The position numbers were made by a program, and so were the translations under genes. Below the pieces are notes generated by a model that was not told where the DNA came from, did no database searches, and saw only the letters and a program-made list of their open reading frames with translations. Source: Crocinitomicaceae bacterium (GTDB lineage: Bacteria; Bacteroidota; Bacteroidia; Flavobacteriales_D; Crocinitomicaceae). Taken from it: a DNA stretch of 64,000 bases. Below, piece by piece: positions 18,849-26,797 of the stretch. Numbering within the stretch: position 1 is the first letter of the stretch; each line of letters opens with the position of its first letter. The DNA lies in contig JANQWC010000026.1 of NCBI GenBank assembly GCA_030730025.1, positions 11,861 through 75,860 on the forward strand, given 5' to 3'.

Positions 18849-19820
18849 ATGTTGCGTAGTTTTTCAATTTTTTTCATTTGCAGCTTTTGCTTGCTGTTTT
18901 CAAAAATAACCGCTCAGGTTCAATTCGATAGCAATTCATTTTTAAAAGCCCAACAACTCCATGTTGTCGGTGGTGAGGTCTTTCGGTATGCGCTTCCTTT
19001 TGGACAGGGTGTACGCACTGTAGATATCTATGTGCCAACGGGTTTATTGGGTGTCAAAAAGGCCAAAACGCTTTATTTACACGACGGCCAAATGTTGTTT
19101 GACAGCACTCAAACCTGGAACAAAAAAGAATGGAAAATAGACGAGGTGGTTTCAACTACTTTGGCTAGATATGCGCACGAACCTTTTATTGTAGTGGGCA
19201 TTCACAACGACCCGCCCAACCGTTACGCCGAATTTTTTCCGCAAGCTGTGGCGCAATACATGCCCGAAACTTATCGCAATTTGTTGATGGAAAAGCTCTG
19301 GAACGGAGAGCTGAAAGCCGATGCATATTTGCGCTGGATAGAAGAAACGTTGGTGCCGTTTGTAGAATCGGAGTTCAAGGTTGGTAAGAAAATAAAAGAC
19401 CGCATGGTGATGGGCTCGAGTATGGGTGGCCTTATTTCGCTTTATGCACTTTGCGAAAAACCAAAATTGTTTGGTGGCGCTGCCTGCTTGTCTATCCATA
19501 CGCCAATGATCAATTACGGCATGTTTGAAGAAGGAATGGTCGAGGCATTGGTAGTCCCGTTTAATATTTATATCGAAAAAAATCTCAAAGCCAATCGCAA
19601 ACATTTTTTATACGTAGACCGCGGAACAGAAACACTGGATGCCTCTTATAAACCCTATCACGACCTTTTACTCAAGACATTAGCAAGTGTGGGTTACGAC
19701 ACCAGTAATCCACATTTCCTAGAAGCTGTAGTGCAAGGAACCGGACATGACGAAACGGCTTGGGCGGCAAGATGGCATGTGCCATTATTATTTATGATTG
19801 CGCGCAACAATTCCCGATAG
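18849..19820 (+). CDS. Exported esterase, alpha/beta-hydrolase fold (esterase D / Fes type)
   Basis: A 323-residue hydrolase with a signal peptide ending ITAQ, so periplasmic or secreted. The nucleophile elbow is GSSMGG, and GTGHDETAW near the C-terminus supplies the histidine. The block YLHDGQMLFD with TWNKKEWKIDE is typical of the PF00756 putative esterase family. Natural substrate is unknown; family members cleave acyl esters of sugars or siderophores. It is divergent from the cytochrome c biogenesis gene and 29 bases upstream of the saccharopine dehydrogenase-like gene, which has its own promoter element. Confidence 0.85.
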   Translation: MLRSFSIFFICSFCLLFSKITAQVQFDSNSFLKAQQLHVVGGEVFRYALPFGQGVRTVDIYVPTGLLGVKKAKTLYLHDGQMLFDSTQTWNKKEWKIDEVVSTTLARYAHEPFIVVGIHNDPPNRYAEFFPQAVAQYMPETYRNLLMEKLWNGELKADAYLRWIEETLVPFVESEFKVGKKIKDRMVMGSSMGGLISLYALCEKPKLFGGAACLSIHTPMINYGMFEEGMVEALVVPFNIYIEKNLKANRKHFLYVDRGTETLDASYKPYHDLLLKTLASVGYDTSNPHFLEAVVQGTGHDETAWAARWHVPLLFMIARNNSR

Positions 19821-19825
19821 TTTTC

Positions 19826-19833
19826 TACATTTG
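19826..19833 (+). promoter_or_regulatory. -7 promoter element TACATTTG of saccharopine dehydrogenase-like gene
   Basis: Exact TAnnTTTG match 16 bases before the ATG at 19850 and just after the esterase stop. It argues against an in-frame ATG at 19760 inside the esterase gene. Confidence 0.45.
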
Positions 19834-19849
19834 CTTTACTCAATCAAGC

Positions 19850-21184
19850 ATGAAAAAAATCTTATTATTCGGTGCGGGTTTATCGGCCTCCACCCTGATC
19901 AAATACTTACTCGACCACAGTAGCGCTGAATCTTGGCATCTAGATGTCGTGGACCAAAACCTCGCGCTCATTAAAGCCAAGTTGGCAAATCATCCAAATG
20001 CCACAGCCCATTCCTTTAATGCTCTTGACCCCGAGCAACGGCGCCCGTACATTGCGCAAGCAGATTTAGTCATTTCAATGCTGCCGGCAGATTATCACGT
20101 CGAGGTGGCCAAAGACTGCATCGCCCTTCAAAAACACCTGATTACGCCTTCGTACATTTCCACAGAAATGCGCGCACTAGATGCGCAGGCAAAAGAGGCC
20201 GGCATCGTCATCATGAATGAAATCGGTGTAGACCCTGGCATAGACCACATGAGTGCGATGCGCATTATAGATCACATCAAAGCCATTGGCGGCGAACTCG
20301 AGTCCTTTAAATCTTACTGCGGCGGGCTTATTGCCCCAGTGTCAGATACCAACCCTTGGCATTACAAGTTTACCTGGAATCCGAAAAATGTCGTGCTGGC
20401 GGGCCAAGGATCTGCGGCTTGTTACCGCGAAATGAACGAGCTCAAGTACTTGCCGTATCACCGCTTGTTTCAGCGCCTTGACCATATAGAAATTGAGGGC
20501 TACGGCGAATTTGAAGGTTACGTCAACAGAGACTCTTTGAATTATATGGAAACGTACCACATTCAAAACGTCCCGACTATTTTTCGGGGCACCCTGCGCA
20601 GGCCACCTTATTGCGAAGCCTGGGATGTCTTTGTTCAGCTCGGCATGACCGACGACGCCTATATCATGAAGGGCTCCCCTCATCTTACGCCGCGTCAGTT
20701 TCTCAACGCTTTTTTACCCTTTGAAACAGGTGTGAGCGTCGAGGAGAAGTTTATGAAAGTAGTTGCGCAACGCCAAGACCTTTTTGAATTATTTGACTTT
20801 TTGGGCCTCTTTAGCGATGAGGTGGCTTTCGGTGTGCACAATGCGAGCCCAGCTGTCTTATTGCAAAAAATATTAGTCGACAAATGGCAGCTGTCACCCG
20901 GCGATAAAGACATGATCGTGATGTATCACGAGATCATCTACACCAAAAATGAGCAGCGATTCATGGTGAGCAGCGCAATGGTGGTGGAAGGTCAAGATGA
21001 ACGCTTTACCGCGATGTCCAATACCGTTGGCTTGCCGGTGGCTATTGCCGCTAAACTGATTTTGAACAATACCATACTCGAACGGGGCGTTACTCTGCCT
21101 GTTAGCCAAGAAATTTACGGACCAATACTCACAGAACTCGAGCAATTTGGTATTACTTTTAACGAACAAGAAAAACAAATTTAA
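19850..21184 (+). CDS. Saccharopine dehydrogenase-like oxidoreductase
   Basis: A 444-residue protein with an N-terminal Rossmann fold (KKILLFGAGLSASTLIKYL) and a C-terminal saccharopine dehydrogenase domain (MNEIGVDPGIDHMSAMRIID, then KFTWNPKNVVLAGQGSA). The family interconverts saccharopine with glutamate and aminoadipate semialdehyde (Lys9-like), usually in lysine breakdown in Bacteroidota, though related members act on other opines or polyamine precursors. The start MKKILLFGAG puts the glycine-rich loop at the N-terminus as expected. The DUF3467 gene begins on the base after its stop codon. Confidence 0.88.
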   Translation: MKKILLFGAGLSASTLIKYLLDHSSAESWHLDVVDQNLALIKAKLANHPNATAHSFNALDPEQRRPYIAQADLVISMLPADYHVEVAKDCIALQKHLITPSYISTEMRALDAQAKEAGIVIMNEIGVDPGIDHMSAMRIIDHIKAIGGELESFKSYCGGLIAPVSDTNPWHYKFTWNPKNVVLAGQGSAACYREMNELKYLPYHRLFQRLDHIEIEGYGEFEGYVNRDSLNYMETYHIQNVPTIFRGTLRRPPYCEAWDVFVQLGMTDDAYIMKGSPHLTPRQFLNAFLPFETGVSVEEKFMKVVAQRQDLFELFDFLGLFSDEVAFGVHNASPAVLLQKILVDKWQLSPGDKDMIVMYHEIIYTKNEQRFMVSSAMVVEGQDERFTAMSNTVGLPVAIAAKLILNNTILERGVTLPVSQEIYGPILTELEQFGITFNEQEKQI

Positions 21185-21490
21185 ATGGACAACCAAGAGA
21201 ACCAAATGAATATCGAATTATCAGAAGACATCGCCTTAGGTGTTTATTCTAATTTAGCAATCATCACGCACTCTCCCGCTGAAGTAGTTTGTGATTTTGT
21301 ACAACTGATGCCCGGAATGCCTAAAGGAAAGGTGCGATCAAGAGTACTCATGACACCGCAAAACGCCAAGCGCTTTTTACAAGCTTTGGCAGAAAATATC
21401 GAGAAATACGAGCAAAACTTTGGTGCTATTGACGAGCCACAAGCGGGCTTTCCACCAATGAATTTCGGCACGCCAAATACAATGGCATAA
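21185..21490 (+). CDS. DUF3467 family protein
   Basis: A 101-residue acidic protein matching DUF3467: IELSEDIALGVYSNLAIITHSPAEVVCDFVQ, then RVLMTPQNAKRFLQALAENI. Function is unknown. It starts immediately after the saccharopine dehydrogenase stop with no gap, so they are translationally coupled. As I recall, Bacteroidota genomes usually carry this gene next to rpoC; here rpoC lies 11 kb away and is followed directly by a terminator. Confidence 0.88.
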   Translation: MDNQENQMNIELSEDIALGVYSNLAIITHSPAEVVCDFVQLMPGMPKGKVRSRVLMTPQNAKRFLQALAENIEKYEQNFGAIDEPQAGFPPMNFGTPNTMA

Positions 21491-21494
21491 CCTA

Positions 21495-22418
21495 ATGGTG
21501 TGGACGCTCAGCGTTTGCATTCCTATTTATAATTCCGACGTCTGTACGTTGGTCAATACCTTATGCGAACAAATCGCTACTATACCTGAAGCTGCAATAG
21601 ATATTGTACTCATCGACGACGCTTCTGACCCTGCTTATCAAACCATCAATCAGTTTGGGTCGGCTTGCGTAAAGTATATTCAGTTGCCGCAAAATATTGG
21701 TCGGGCTCAAATCCGCAATGCATTTTTAGACCATACTAAGGCCGACTACCTTTTATTTATCGATGGAGATAGCAGCATTCAAGATCCGTGTTTTTTAAAA
21801 AAATATGCCGACTATTTAACGCAGCAACCTATTGAAGTTCTTGTTGGCGCCAGCGTATATCAAAACCAAAAGCCAAATCGCTCCCAGCACTTGCGTTGGT
21901 CTTACTCTACTCAAAGAGAAAGTCTAGACTATCACAGGCGAACGCAATTAGCTCAAGCCGGCTTCAAGACCAATAATTTTCTCATTCGACGTTTCGTCTT
22001 GCAGCAAATTCCTTTTGACAAACGTTTAACGGGCTATGGCCATGAGGATACCTTATTGGGATTGCTGCTTATCGAACAACAAATTCCTATTGCGCATATC
22101 GATAATCCGGTTTGGAATTTAAAGTTAGACACGAACGCCGAATTTTTGCGAAAAACAGATAGCGCCTTAAAAAACCTGCTCTGGATTGCTGTCAATTATC
22201 CAGACCTAAAGTTGTTTGAACACAACCGCTTGCTCAGACTTCAAATGAAGTTAAAGCAACGTATCGTCTTGAAATATTTAGTTGTTTTACTTACTTCAAT
22301 TATTCCCTTTTTATCCTATTTATTGAAGTCGGGATACGCACCTTTATTTCTTTTCGATTTACATCGCATACTCAGACTAGCGCAATTAAACAAAAACTCG
22401 CTGCACGACAGCCATTAG
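21495..22418 (+). CDS. Glycosyltransferase family 2
   Basis: A 307-residue GT-A fold enzyme. The N-terminal nucleotide-sugar domain starts LSVCIPIYNSDV, with LIDDASD and the metal-binding DxD-like motif LLFIDGDSSI near residue 90. GYGHEDTLLGLLL near 185 is the catalytic-base ED block typical of GT2. Two hydrophobic stretches near the C-terminus (about 255-300) suggest membrane association. It starts four bases after DUF3467. Its 3' end overlaps the convergent glycosyltransferase gene by 33 bases. Codon use is more AT-rich than in the upstream genes. Sugar specificity cannot be inferred. Confidence 0.88.
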   Translation: MVWTLSVCIPIYNSDVCTLVNTLCEQIATIPEAAIDIVLIDDASDPAYQTINQFGSACVKYIQLPQNIGRAQIRNAFLDHTKADYLLFIDGDSSIQDPCFLKKYADYLTQQPIEVLVGASVYQNQKPNRSQHLRWSYSTQRESLDYHRRTQLAQAGFKTNNFLIRRFVLQQIPFDKRLTGYGHEDTLLGLLLIEQQIPIAHIDNPVWNLKLDTNAEFLRKTDSALKNLLWIAVNYPDLKLFEHNRLLRLQMKLKQRIVLKYLVVLLTSIIPFLSYLLKSGYAPLFLFDLHRILRLAQLNKNSLHDSH

Positions 22419-23510
22419 AACTTGCTTGTCGGTGTCCCAGTTTTCTAATTGCGCTGCTTGCTGACAATTTTTTTTGTATTCGGCTCTGCGTTCTGGTTGG
22501 TCAATCAACGCATTTATTTTTTCGGCAATCATTTGTGGCGTCACCTCTGGCAATACAACACCGCAGTTGTGTTTGTGGATCAGGGTTTCAATTTCGACTA
22601 GCGAACTTGCTACTATTGGTGTACCCGCTTGTATGTAATCAAAAACCTTATTTGGCAATGCAAGTGCATAATTGAGACTGAGTGGTTTGTCTAAAGCTAG
22701 TCCAAGATCGGCCGCTGCGGTATATCTTAATAATTCTTTGTAGGGAACCCTTCCGATAAAACGAACCTGGTCTTGGAGTTGTAATTGCGCAACTAATTTT
22801 TTAATATTCGGAATTACATCTCCGTCGCCAACTAAAAACAATACGGCTCTGGGGATTTGTGTCATGGCCAGCACAGCTTCTTCAATACCTCGTTCAACAT
22901 TCAGTCCGCTACCTTGAATAATGAGCATGGATTGCGTGTCACTGAGGCCAAGAAATGATTTTGAATGTGCGGCTATCTGATCAAGGCGCATCGGCACATT
23001 GCGCACCACACTACATTTAATACCGTACTTGTTTTCAAATATAGTTGCAATGGACTGATTCACCGTAATCATATGACCCATGCGTGGCAGCATCATTTTT
23101 TCTAAAGTCACCCAGATCTTTTGAATACTTGGTCGCGAGACGAGTTCGGGAACCTCTGTAAAGAGCTCATGGCTATCGTATAAGAGCGGTTTGCGCTTGA
23201 GTCGGCTCGCTAAATAAGCTGCAGGCAGGGTATCGAGGTCGTTGGCAAACAAAAAATCATATTTCTTAAAAAGTAAAATAAGAAACAAGCGGATATTTAA
23301 TTCGGCGTAAAAGAAAGCGCCTTTTTCATTGCGGAGTTGAAGACGGCGCACGGGATAGGCGCGAGGCGGCATCTCAGGACTATTTCGTTTCTGACGCCCA
23401 AGCAGATAGATTTGAAAACCCAGCTCCTCCAAAACCGTACAGGATCGGTGAACGCGGTTGTCTGTAGCGAGGTCGCTAGAGACGGTCATGTAAACTCTTT
23501 TTTGACGCAT
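22386..23510 (-). CDS. Glycosyltransferase, GT4-like (GT-B fold)
   Basis: A 374-residue retaining-type glycosyltransferase. The N-terminal acceptor domain begins RQKRVYMTVSSDLATDNRVHRSC and includes LYDSHELFTEVPE. The C-terminal donor domain shows RFIGRVPYKELLRYTAAADLGLA and the nucleotide-sugar-binding stretch ALPNKVFDYIQAGTPIVAS. The ATG at 23510 is chosen because TACATTTG lies five bases before it and the GT-B fold begins there; longer in-frame starts up to 23636 would sit upstream of the promoter. Likely builds cell-surface glycan together with the convergent GT2. Confidence 0.9.
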   Translation of the reverse strand: MRQKRVYMTVSSDLATDNRVHRSCTVLEELGFQIYLLGRQKRNSPEMPPRAYPVRRLQLRNEKGAFFYAELNIRLFLILLFKKYDFLFANDLDTLPAAYLASRLKRKPLLYDSHELFTEVPELVSRPSIQKIWVTLEKMMLPRMGHMITVNQSIATIFENKYGIKCSVVRNVPMRLDQIAAHSKSFLGLSDTQSMLIIQGSGLNVERGIEEAVLAMTQIPRAVLFLVGDGDVIPNIKKLVAQLQLQDQVRFIGRVPYKELLRYTAAADLGLALDKPLSLNYALALPNKVFDYIQAGTPIVASSLVEIETLIHKHNCGVVLPEVTPQMIAEKINALIDQPERRAEYKKNCQQAAQLENWDTDKQVLMAVVQRVFV

Positions 23511-23515
23511 TGAAA

Positions 23516-23523
23516 CAAATGTA
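23516..23523 (-). promoter_or_regulatory. -7 promoter element TACATTTG of GT4-like gene
   Basis: Exact TAnnTTTG match on the minus strand, five bases before the ATG at 23510, implying an almost leaderless mRNA. Divergent from the tRNA operon promoter about 80 bases away. Confidence 0.5.
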
Positions 23524-23597
23524 AGGATTTCCCGTAAGTGAAGCCTGTCATTGAAAAGAGTGCTTGGATTAGTTTGTGTAAATTTTTTCAAAAACTC

Positions 23598-23627
23598 TTT
23601 GTGATAAAAAAAAGTTTTGTACATTTG
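23598..23627 (+). promoter_or_regulatory. Promoter of tRNA-tuf operon (TTTG, N18, TACATTTG)
   Basis: A full Bacteroidota-type promoter: -33 box TTTG at 23598-23601, an 18-base spacer and -7 box TACATTTG at 23620-23627. It lies about 70 bases before the first tRNA and is one of the three best two-box promoters in the window. Confidence 0.75.
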
Positions 23628-23699
23628 CAATCCCAAAACGCAAGTTAAGGGTTACGTTCTTTCAACATTTTATGAATATCCAACATTCAAACAATACAA

Positions 23700-23776
23700 G
23701 CCGATGTAGCTCAGTTGGCCAGAGCAGCTGATTTGTAATCAGCTGGTCGGGGGTTCGAATCCCTCCATCGGCTCCA
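23700..23776 (+). tRNA. tRNA-Thr(TGT)
   Basis: Full cloverleaf: acceptor GCCGATG pairs with CATCGGC, anticodon stem GCTGA/TCAGC encloses loop TTTGTAA with anticodon TGT, and the T-arm contains GTTCGAATC. The 3' CCA is encoded after discriminator T. First of four clustered tRNAs. Confidence 0.96.
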
Positions 23777-23781
23777 ATGTT

Positions 23782-23864
23782 GGGGAGATACTCAAGCGGC
23801 CAACGAGGGCAGACTGTAAATCTGCTGGTGTACACCTTCGCAGGTTCGAATCCTGCTCTCCCCA
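23782..23864 (+). tRNA. tRNA-Tyr(GTA)
   Basis: Acceptor GGGGAGA pairs with TCTCCCC, discriminator A. Anticodon stem GCAGA/TCTGC encloses CTGTAAA with anticodon GTA. A long variable arm is present, as expected for bacterial tRNA-Tyr (83 bases). Confidence 0.95.
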
Positions 23865-23886
23865 CAGACACTAACAAAAGAATTAA

Positions 23887-23959
23887 GCGGGAGTAGCTCA
23901 GTTGGTAGAGCGTCAGCCTTCCAAGCTGAACGTCGCGAGTTCGAATCTCGTCTCCCGCT
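23887..23959 (+). tRNA. tRNA-Gly(TCC)
   Basis: Acceptor GCGGGAG pairs with CTCCCGC, discriminator T. Anticodon stem TCAGC/GCTGA encloses CTTCCAA with anticodon TCC. T-loop GTTCGAATC. CCA is not encoded. Confidence 0.95.
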
Positions 23960-23976
23960 CACTTTTTTGTTTGAGC

Positions 23977-24048
23977 GCCGGTGTAGCTCAGGGGTAGAGC
24001 GCTTCCTTGGTAAGGAAGAGGTCACGAGTTCAATTCTCGTCATTGGCT
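23977..24048 (+). tRNA. tRNA-Thr(GGT)
   Basis: Acceptor GCCGGTG pairs with CATTGGC through two G-U wobbles. Anticodon stem CTTCC/GGAAG encloses TTGGTAA with anticodon GGT. T-loop GTTCAATTC. The second threonine isoacceptor of the cluster. Confidence 0.94.
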
Positions 24049-24140
24049 CAATGTAAAATTGCATTTAAGTCCGTTTCGCGTTGCGTCTCGGACCTTTATG
24101 ATAGATAAGTATATTATTAACTAAGTAACAAATACACAAA

Positions 24141-25328
24141 ATGGCTAAGGAAAATTTTGACCGTTCCAAACCACACGTCAACATCGGTACCATCGGACAC
24201 GTTGACCACGGTAAGACTACGTTGACTGCTGCAATTTCTAGCGTTCTTTCAAGCAAAGGATTGGCTCAGGCTCGTGACTTCTCCTCAATTGATAACGCTC
24301 CTGAAGAAAAAGAGCGTGGTATCACAATCAACACCTCACACATTGAGTACGAAACTGCTAACCGTCACTACGCACACGTTGACTGTCCAGGTCACGCCGA
24401 CTACGTAAAGAACATGGTTACGGGTGCTGCCCAAATGGACGGTGCTATCCTCGTTGTAGCTGCAACAGACGGACCAATGCCACAAACTCGTGAGCACATC
24501 CTTCTTGGTCGTCAGGTAGGTGTTCCTCGCATGGTTGTCTTCATGAACAAAGTGGACATGGTAGATGACGTTGAATTATTAGAATTAGTTGAAATGGAAG
24601 TACGTGAATTGCTTTCTTTCTACAAATATGACGGTGACAACGCTCCTGTTATTCAAGGTTCTGCACTTGGTGCTTTGAACGCTGAGCCACAGTGGGTTGC
24701 GAAAATCGAAGAATTGATGGACGCAGTTGACACATACATCGAATTGCCTCCACGCGACGTTGACAAGCCTTTCTTGATGCCAGTTGAAGACGTATTTACG
24801 ATTACAGGTCGTGGTACAGTTGCAACAGGTCGTATCGAAACAGGTGTGATCAACTCTGGTGAGCCAGTTGAGATCCTTGGTATGGGTGAAGTTAAATTGA
24901 CTTCTACTGTAACAGGTGTTGAGATGTTCCGCAAAATCCTTGACCGTGGTGAAGCTGGTGACAACGTTGGTTTGTTACTACGCGGTATTGAAAAATCACA
25001 AATCAAGCGTGGAATGGTTATCTGTAAACCAGGTTCAACTACACCACACATCGAATTTAAAGCTGAGATCTACGTATTGAAGAAAGAAGAAGGTGGTCGC
25101 CACACTCCTTTCCACAACAAATACCGTCCTCAGTTCTATTTCCGTACAACTGACGTAACAGGTGAGATCTTCTTAACGGATGGTCGCGAGATGGTTATGC
25201 CAGGTGACAACGTATCTATTAATGTAAAGTTGATCGTACCAGTTGCGATGGACAAAGGTCTCCGTTTCGCTATCCGCGAAGGTGGTCGTACAGTAGGTGC
25301 AGGTCAGGTTACAGAAATCGTAGCTTAA
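24141..25328 (+). CDS. tuf: Translation elongation factor Tu
   Basis: The 395-residue GTPase that brings aminoacyl-tRNA to the ribosome. G1 is GHVDHGKT (residues 19-26), the switch region has [11 protein letters not shown]3 is DCPGHADY and G4 is NKVD. Domains 2 and 3 follow with [12 protein letters not shown] and the C-terminal [13 protein letters not shown]. Codon use is strongly biased, as expected for a very highly expressed gene. It lies 92 bases after tRNA-Thr(GGT), in the same order as the E. coli tufB operon, and is followed by a hairpin terminator. Confidence 0.99.
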   Translation: MAKENFDRSKPHVNIGTIGHVDHGKTTLTAAISSVLSSKGLAQARDFSSIDNAPEEKERGITINTSHIEYETANRHYAHVDCPGHADYVKNMVTGAAQMDGAILVVAATDGPMPQTREHILLGRQVGVPRMVVFMNKVDMVDDVELLELVEMEVRELLSFYKYDGDNAPVIQGSALGALNAEPQWVAKIEELMDAVDTYIELPPRDVDKPFLMPVEDVFTITGRGTVATGRIETGVINSGEPVEILGMGEVKLTSTVTGVEMFRKILDRGEAGDNVGLLLRGIEKSQIKRGMVICKPGSTTPHIEFKAEIYVLKKEEGGRHTPFHNKYRPQFYFRTTDVTGEIFLTDGREMVMPGDNVSINVKLIVPVAMDKGLRFAIREGGRTVGAGQVTEIVA

Positions 25329-25350
25329 GATTCTACCAAAAGTAAAAAAC

Positions 25351-25376
25351 AAGGGGAGTTAACAGCTCCCCTTTTT
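25351..25376 (+). terminator. Rho-independent terminator after tuf
   Basis: Stem GGGGAG/CTCCCC (extended by AA/TT) with a seven-base loop and a run of five T. It ends only two bases before the 5' end of tRNA-Trp, leaving no room for a separate promoter between them. Confidence 0.8.
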
Positions 25377-25378
25377 AA

Positions 25379-25451
25379 ACGGGTGTAGCTCAGCTGGTAG
25401 AGTGGTGGTTTCCAAAACCATTGGTCGTGGGTTCGAATCCTACCGCCCGTG
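25379..25451 (+). tRNA. tRNA-Trp(CCA)
   Basis: Acceptor ACGGGTG pairs with CGCCCGT, discriminator G. Anticodon loop TTCCAAA carries CCA. T-loop GTTCGAATC. It lies between the tuf terminator and secE, 20 bases before the secE start. Confidence 0.94.
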
Positions 25452-25471
25452 CACAATTAAAACAACTGTTC

Positions 25472-25693
25472 GTGTTAAAATTAAGATCATACATCATCGA
25501 CATCTACAACGAGATGGTTCATCAAGTAACCTGGCCTACATGGAAAGAGTTGCAAAATAACACTATCCTTGTAGTCGTAGCATCTTTGCTTATATCCCTT
25601 GTTATCTTTGCCATGGACTTCACTTTCGGTATCACCGGAGAAGAAGGTTCTTTATGGAAAGGTGTGCTTGGCTTTATCTACGGATCTTTCTAA
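25472..25693 (+). CDS. secE: Preprotein translocase subunit SecE
   Basis: A small (73-residue) single-membrane-span subunit of the SecYEG channel. The conserved amphipathic stretch is YNEMVHQVTWPTWKELQNN, then the membrane helix TILVVVASLLISLVIFAMDF. I chose the GTG at 25472 (VLKLRSYIID): the only upstream ATG lies inside tRNA-Trp and the next ATG would remove the conserved N-terminal helix. Directly upstream of nusG, the normal order. Confidence 0.88.
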   Translation: MLKLRSYIIDIYNEMVHQVTWPTWKELQNNTILVVVASLLISLVIFAMDFTFGITGEEGSLWKGVLGFIYGSF

Positions 25694-25706
25694 ACACCAA
25701 ACAAGA

Positions 25707-26258
25707 ATGGCAGAAATAGCAAAGAAGTGGTATGTCGTCCGTGCCGTTAGTGGCAAGGAGAAGAAAGTCAAGGAATACCTTGAACTCGAAATTGCACGCA
25801 TGAAGCTCACTGATTACGTTAATCAGGTGCTTATTCCGACAGAAAAAGTTTTCAAAATTCAGAATGGTAAAAAGGTCAACAAAGAAAAAGCTTTTTTACC
25901 AGGTTATGTACTCATTGAAGCCGCATTGGTAGGTGAGGTGACACACGTCATCAAAAGCATTCCCAATGTAATTGGTTTCTTAGGTACAGAAAAAGGTGGC
26001 GAGGCTGTTCCAATGCGAATGGCTGAAGTAAACCGTATTTTAGGAAAAGTAGACGAATTATCGATGACAGAAGAAGAACTCAAAATACCTTTCGTGGTTG
26101 GCGAGTCTGTGAAAGTTATAGATGGTCCGTTTAACAACTTTAGTGGTGTTGTTGATGAAATCAACGAAGAGAAAAAGAAACTAAAGGTAATGGTCAAAAT
26201 TTTTGGCCGCAAAAACTTGCTCGAGCTCAACTATATGCAGGTTGAGAAAGAGTCTTAA
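25707..26258 (+). CDS. nusG: Transcription termination/antitermination factor NusG
   Basis: A 183-residue RNA polymerase-associated factor. The N-terminal NGN domain starts KKWYVVRAVSGKEKKVKEYL and includes FLPGYVLIEA. The C-terminal KOW domain contains VGESVKVIDGPFNNFSGVVD. The ATG at 25707 gives the standard N-terminus and lies 13 bases after secE; longer in-frame starts run inside secE. Confidence 0.97.
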   Translation: MAEIAKKWYVVRAVSGKEKKVKEYLELEIARMKLTDYVNQVLIPTEKVFKIQNGKKVNKEKAFLPGYVLIEAALVGEVTHVIKSIPNVIGFLGTEKGGEAVPMRMAEVNRILGKVDELSMTEEELKIPFVVGESVKVIDGPFNNFSGVVDEINEEKKKLKVMVKIFGRKNLLELNYMQVEKES

Positions 26259-26341
26259 AGTTGTATTAACCGTAGGAGTGGGCCAGATGACTAAAGCTTC
26301 CCGTCGATAGGCACACGTTTAACTACATAATTTGTATATAT
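26259..26341 (+). promoter_or_regulatory. Possible ribosomal-protein leader before rplK
   Basis: An 83-base gap in an otherwise tight operon. It contains GTAGGAGTGGGCC followed by AGATGACTAAAGC and TTCCC. The GGAG and AGATGA pieces resemble the two strands of an L1-binding site, the usual feedback target of the L11-L1 operon. I could not draw a convincing fold by hand, so this is tentative. Confidence 0.3.
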
Positions 26342-26788
26342 ATGGCTAAAGAAGTAGCAGCATTGATCAAGTTACAGATCAAAGGAGGCGCAGCCAATCC
26401 ATCACCGCCAATTGGTCCGGCTCTCGGTGCCAAAGGTGTGAACATCATGGAGTTTTGTAAGCAGTTCAACGCGCGTACACAAGACAAAATGGGTAAGGTG
26501 GTTCCGGTTGTGATTACCGTTTACGGTGATAAATCTTTTGATTTCGTTCTCAAAACCCCGCCAGCAGCGGTACAAATCATTGAACATTCAAAAATTAAAA
26601 AGGGTTCGTCTGAGCCAAACCGCGTAAAAGTTGGTTCCGTTACTTGGGATCAAGTTCGTGCGATTGCCGAAGACAAACTTCCTGATTTGAATTGTTTTAC
26701 GGTTGACTCTGCGATGCGCATGGTTGCAGGAACAGCAAGAAGTATGGGGGTTACCGTTAAAGGTGGCGAAGCTCCAAAATCCAAATAA
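26342..26788 (+). CDS. rplK: 50S ribosomal protein L11
   Basis: 148 residues, full length. The N-terminal signature [20 protein letters not shown] and the C-terminal rRNA-binding end [12 protein letters not shown] are unmistakable. L11 forms the GTPase-associated centre with L10/L12. First ribosomal gene of the operon, nine bases before rplA. Confidence 0.98.
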   Translation: MAKEVAALIKLQIKGGAANPSPPIGPALGAKGVNIMEFCKQFNARTQDKMGKVVPVVITVYGDKSFDFVLKTPPAAVQIIEHSKIKKGSSEPNRVKVGSVTWDQVRAIAEDKLPDLNCFTVDSAMRMVAGTARSMGVTVKGGEAPKSK

Positions 26789-26797
26789 TCATAGACT

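Noticed and set aside
23662-24064. Two minus-strand reading frames of 71 and 90 codons across the tRNA cluster
   Set aside because: They are antisense to the tRNAs. The GRAGFEPA and GIRTPDQL type peptides are well-known false proteins from tRNA genes.
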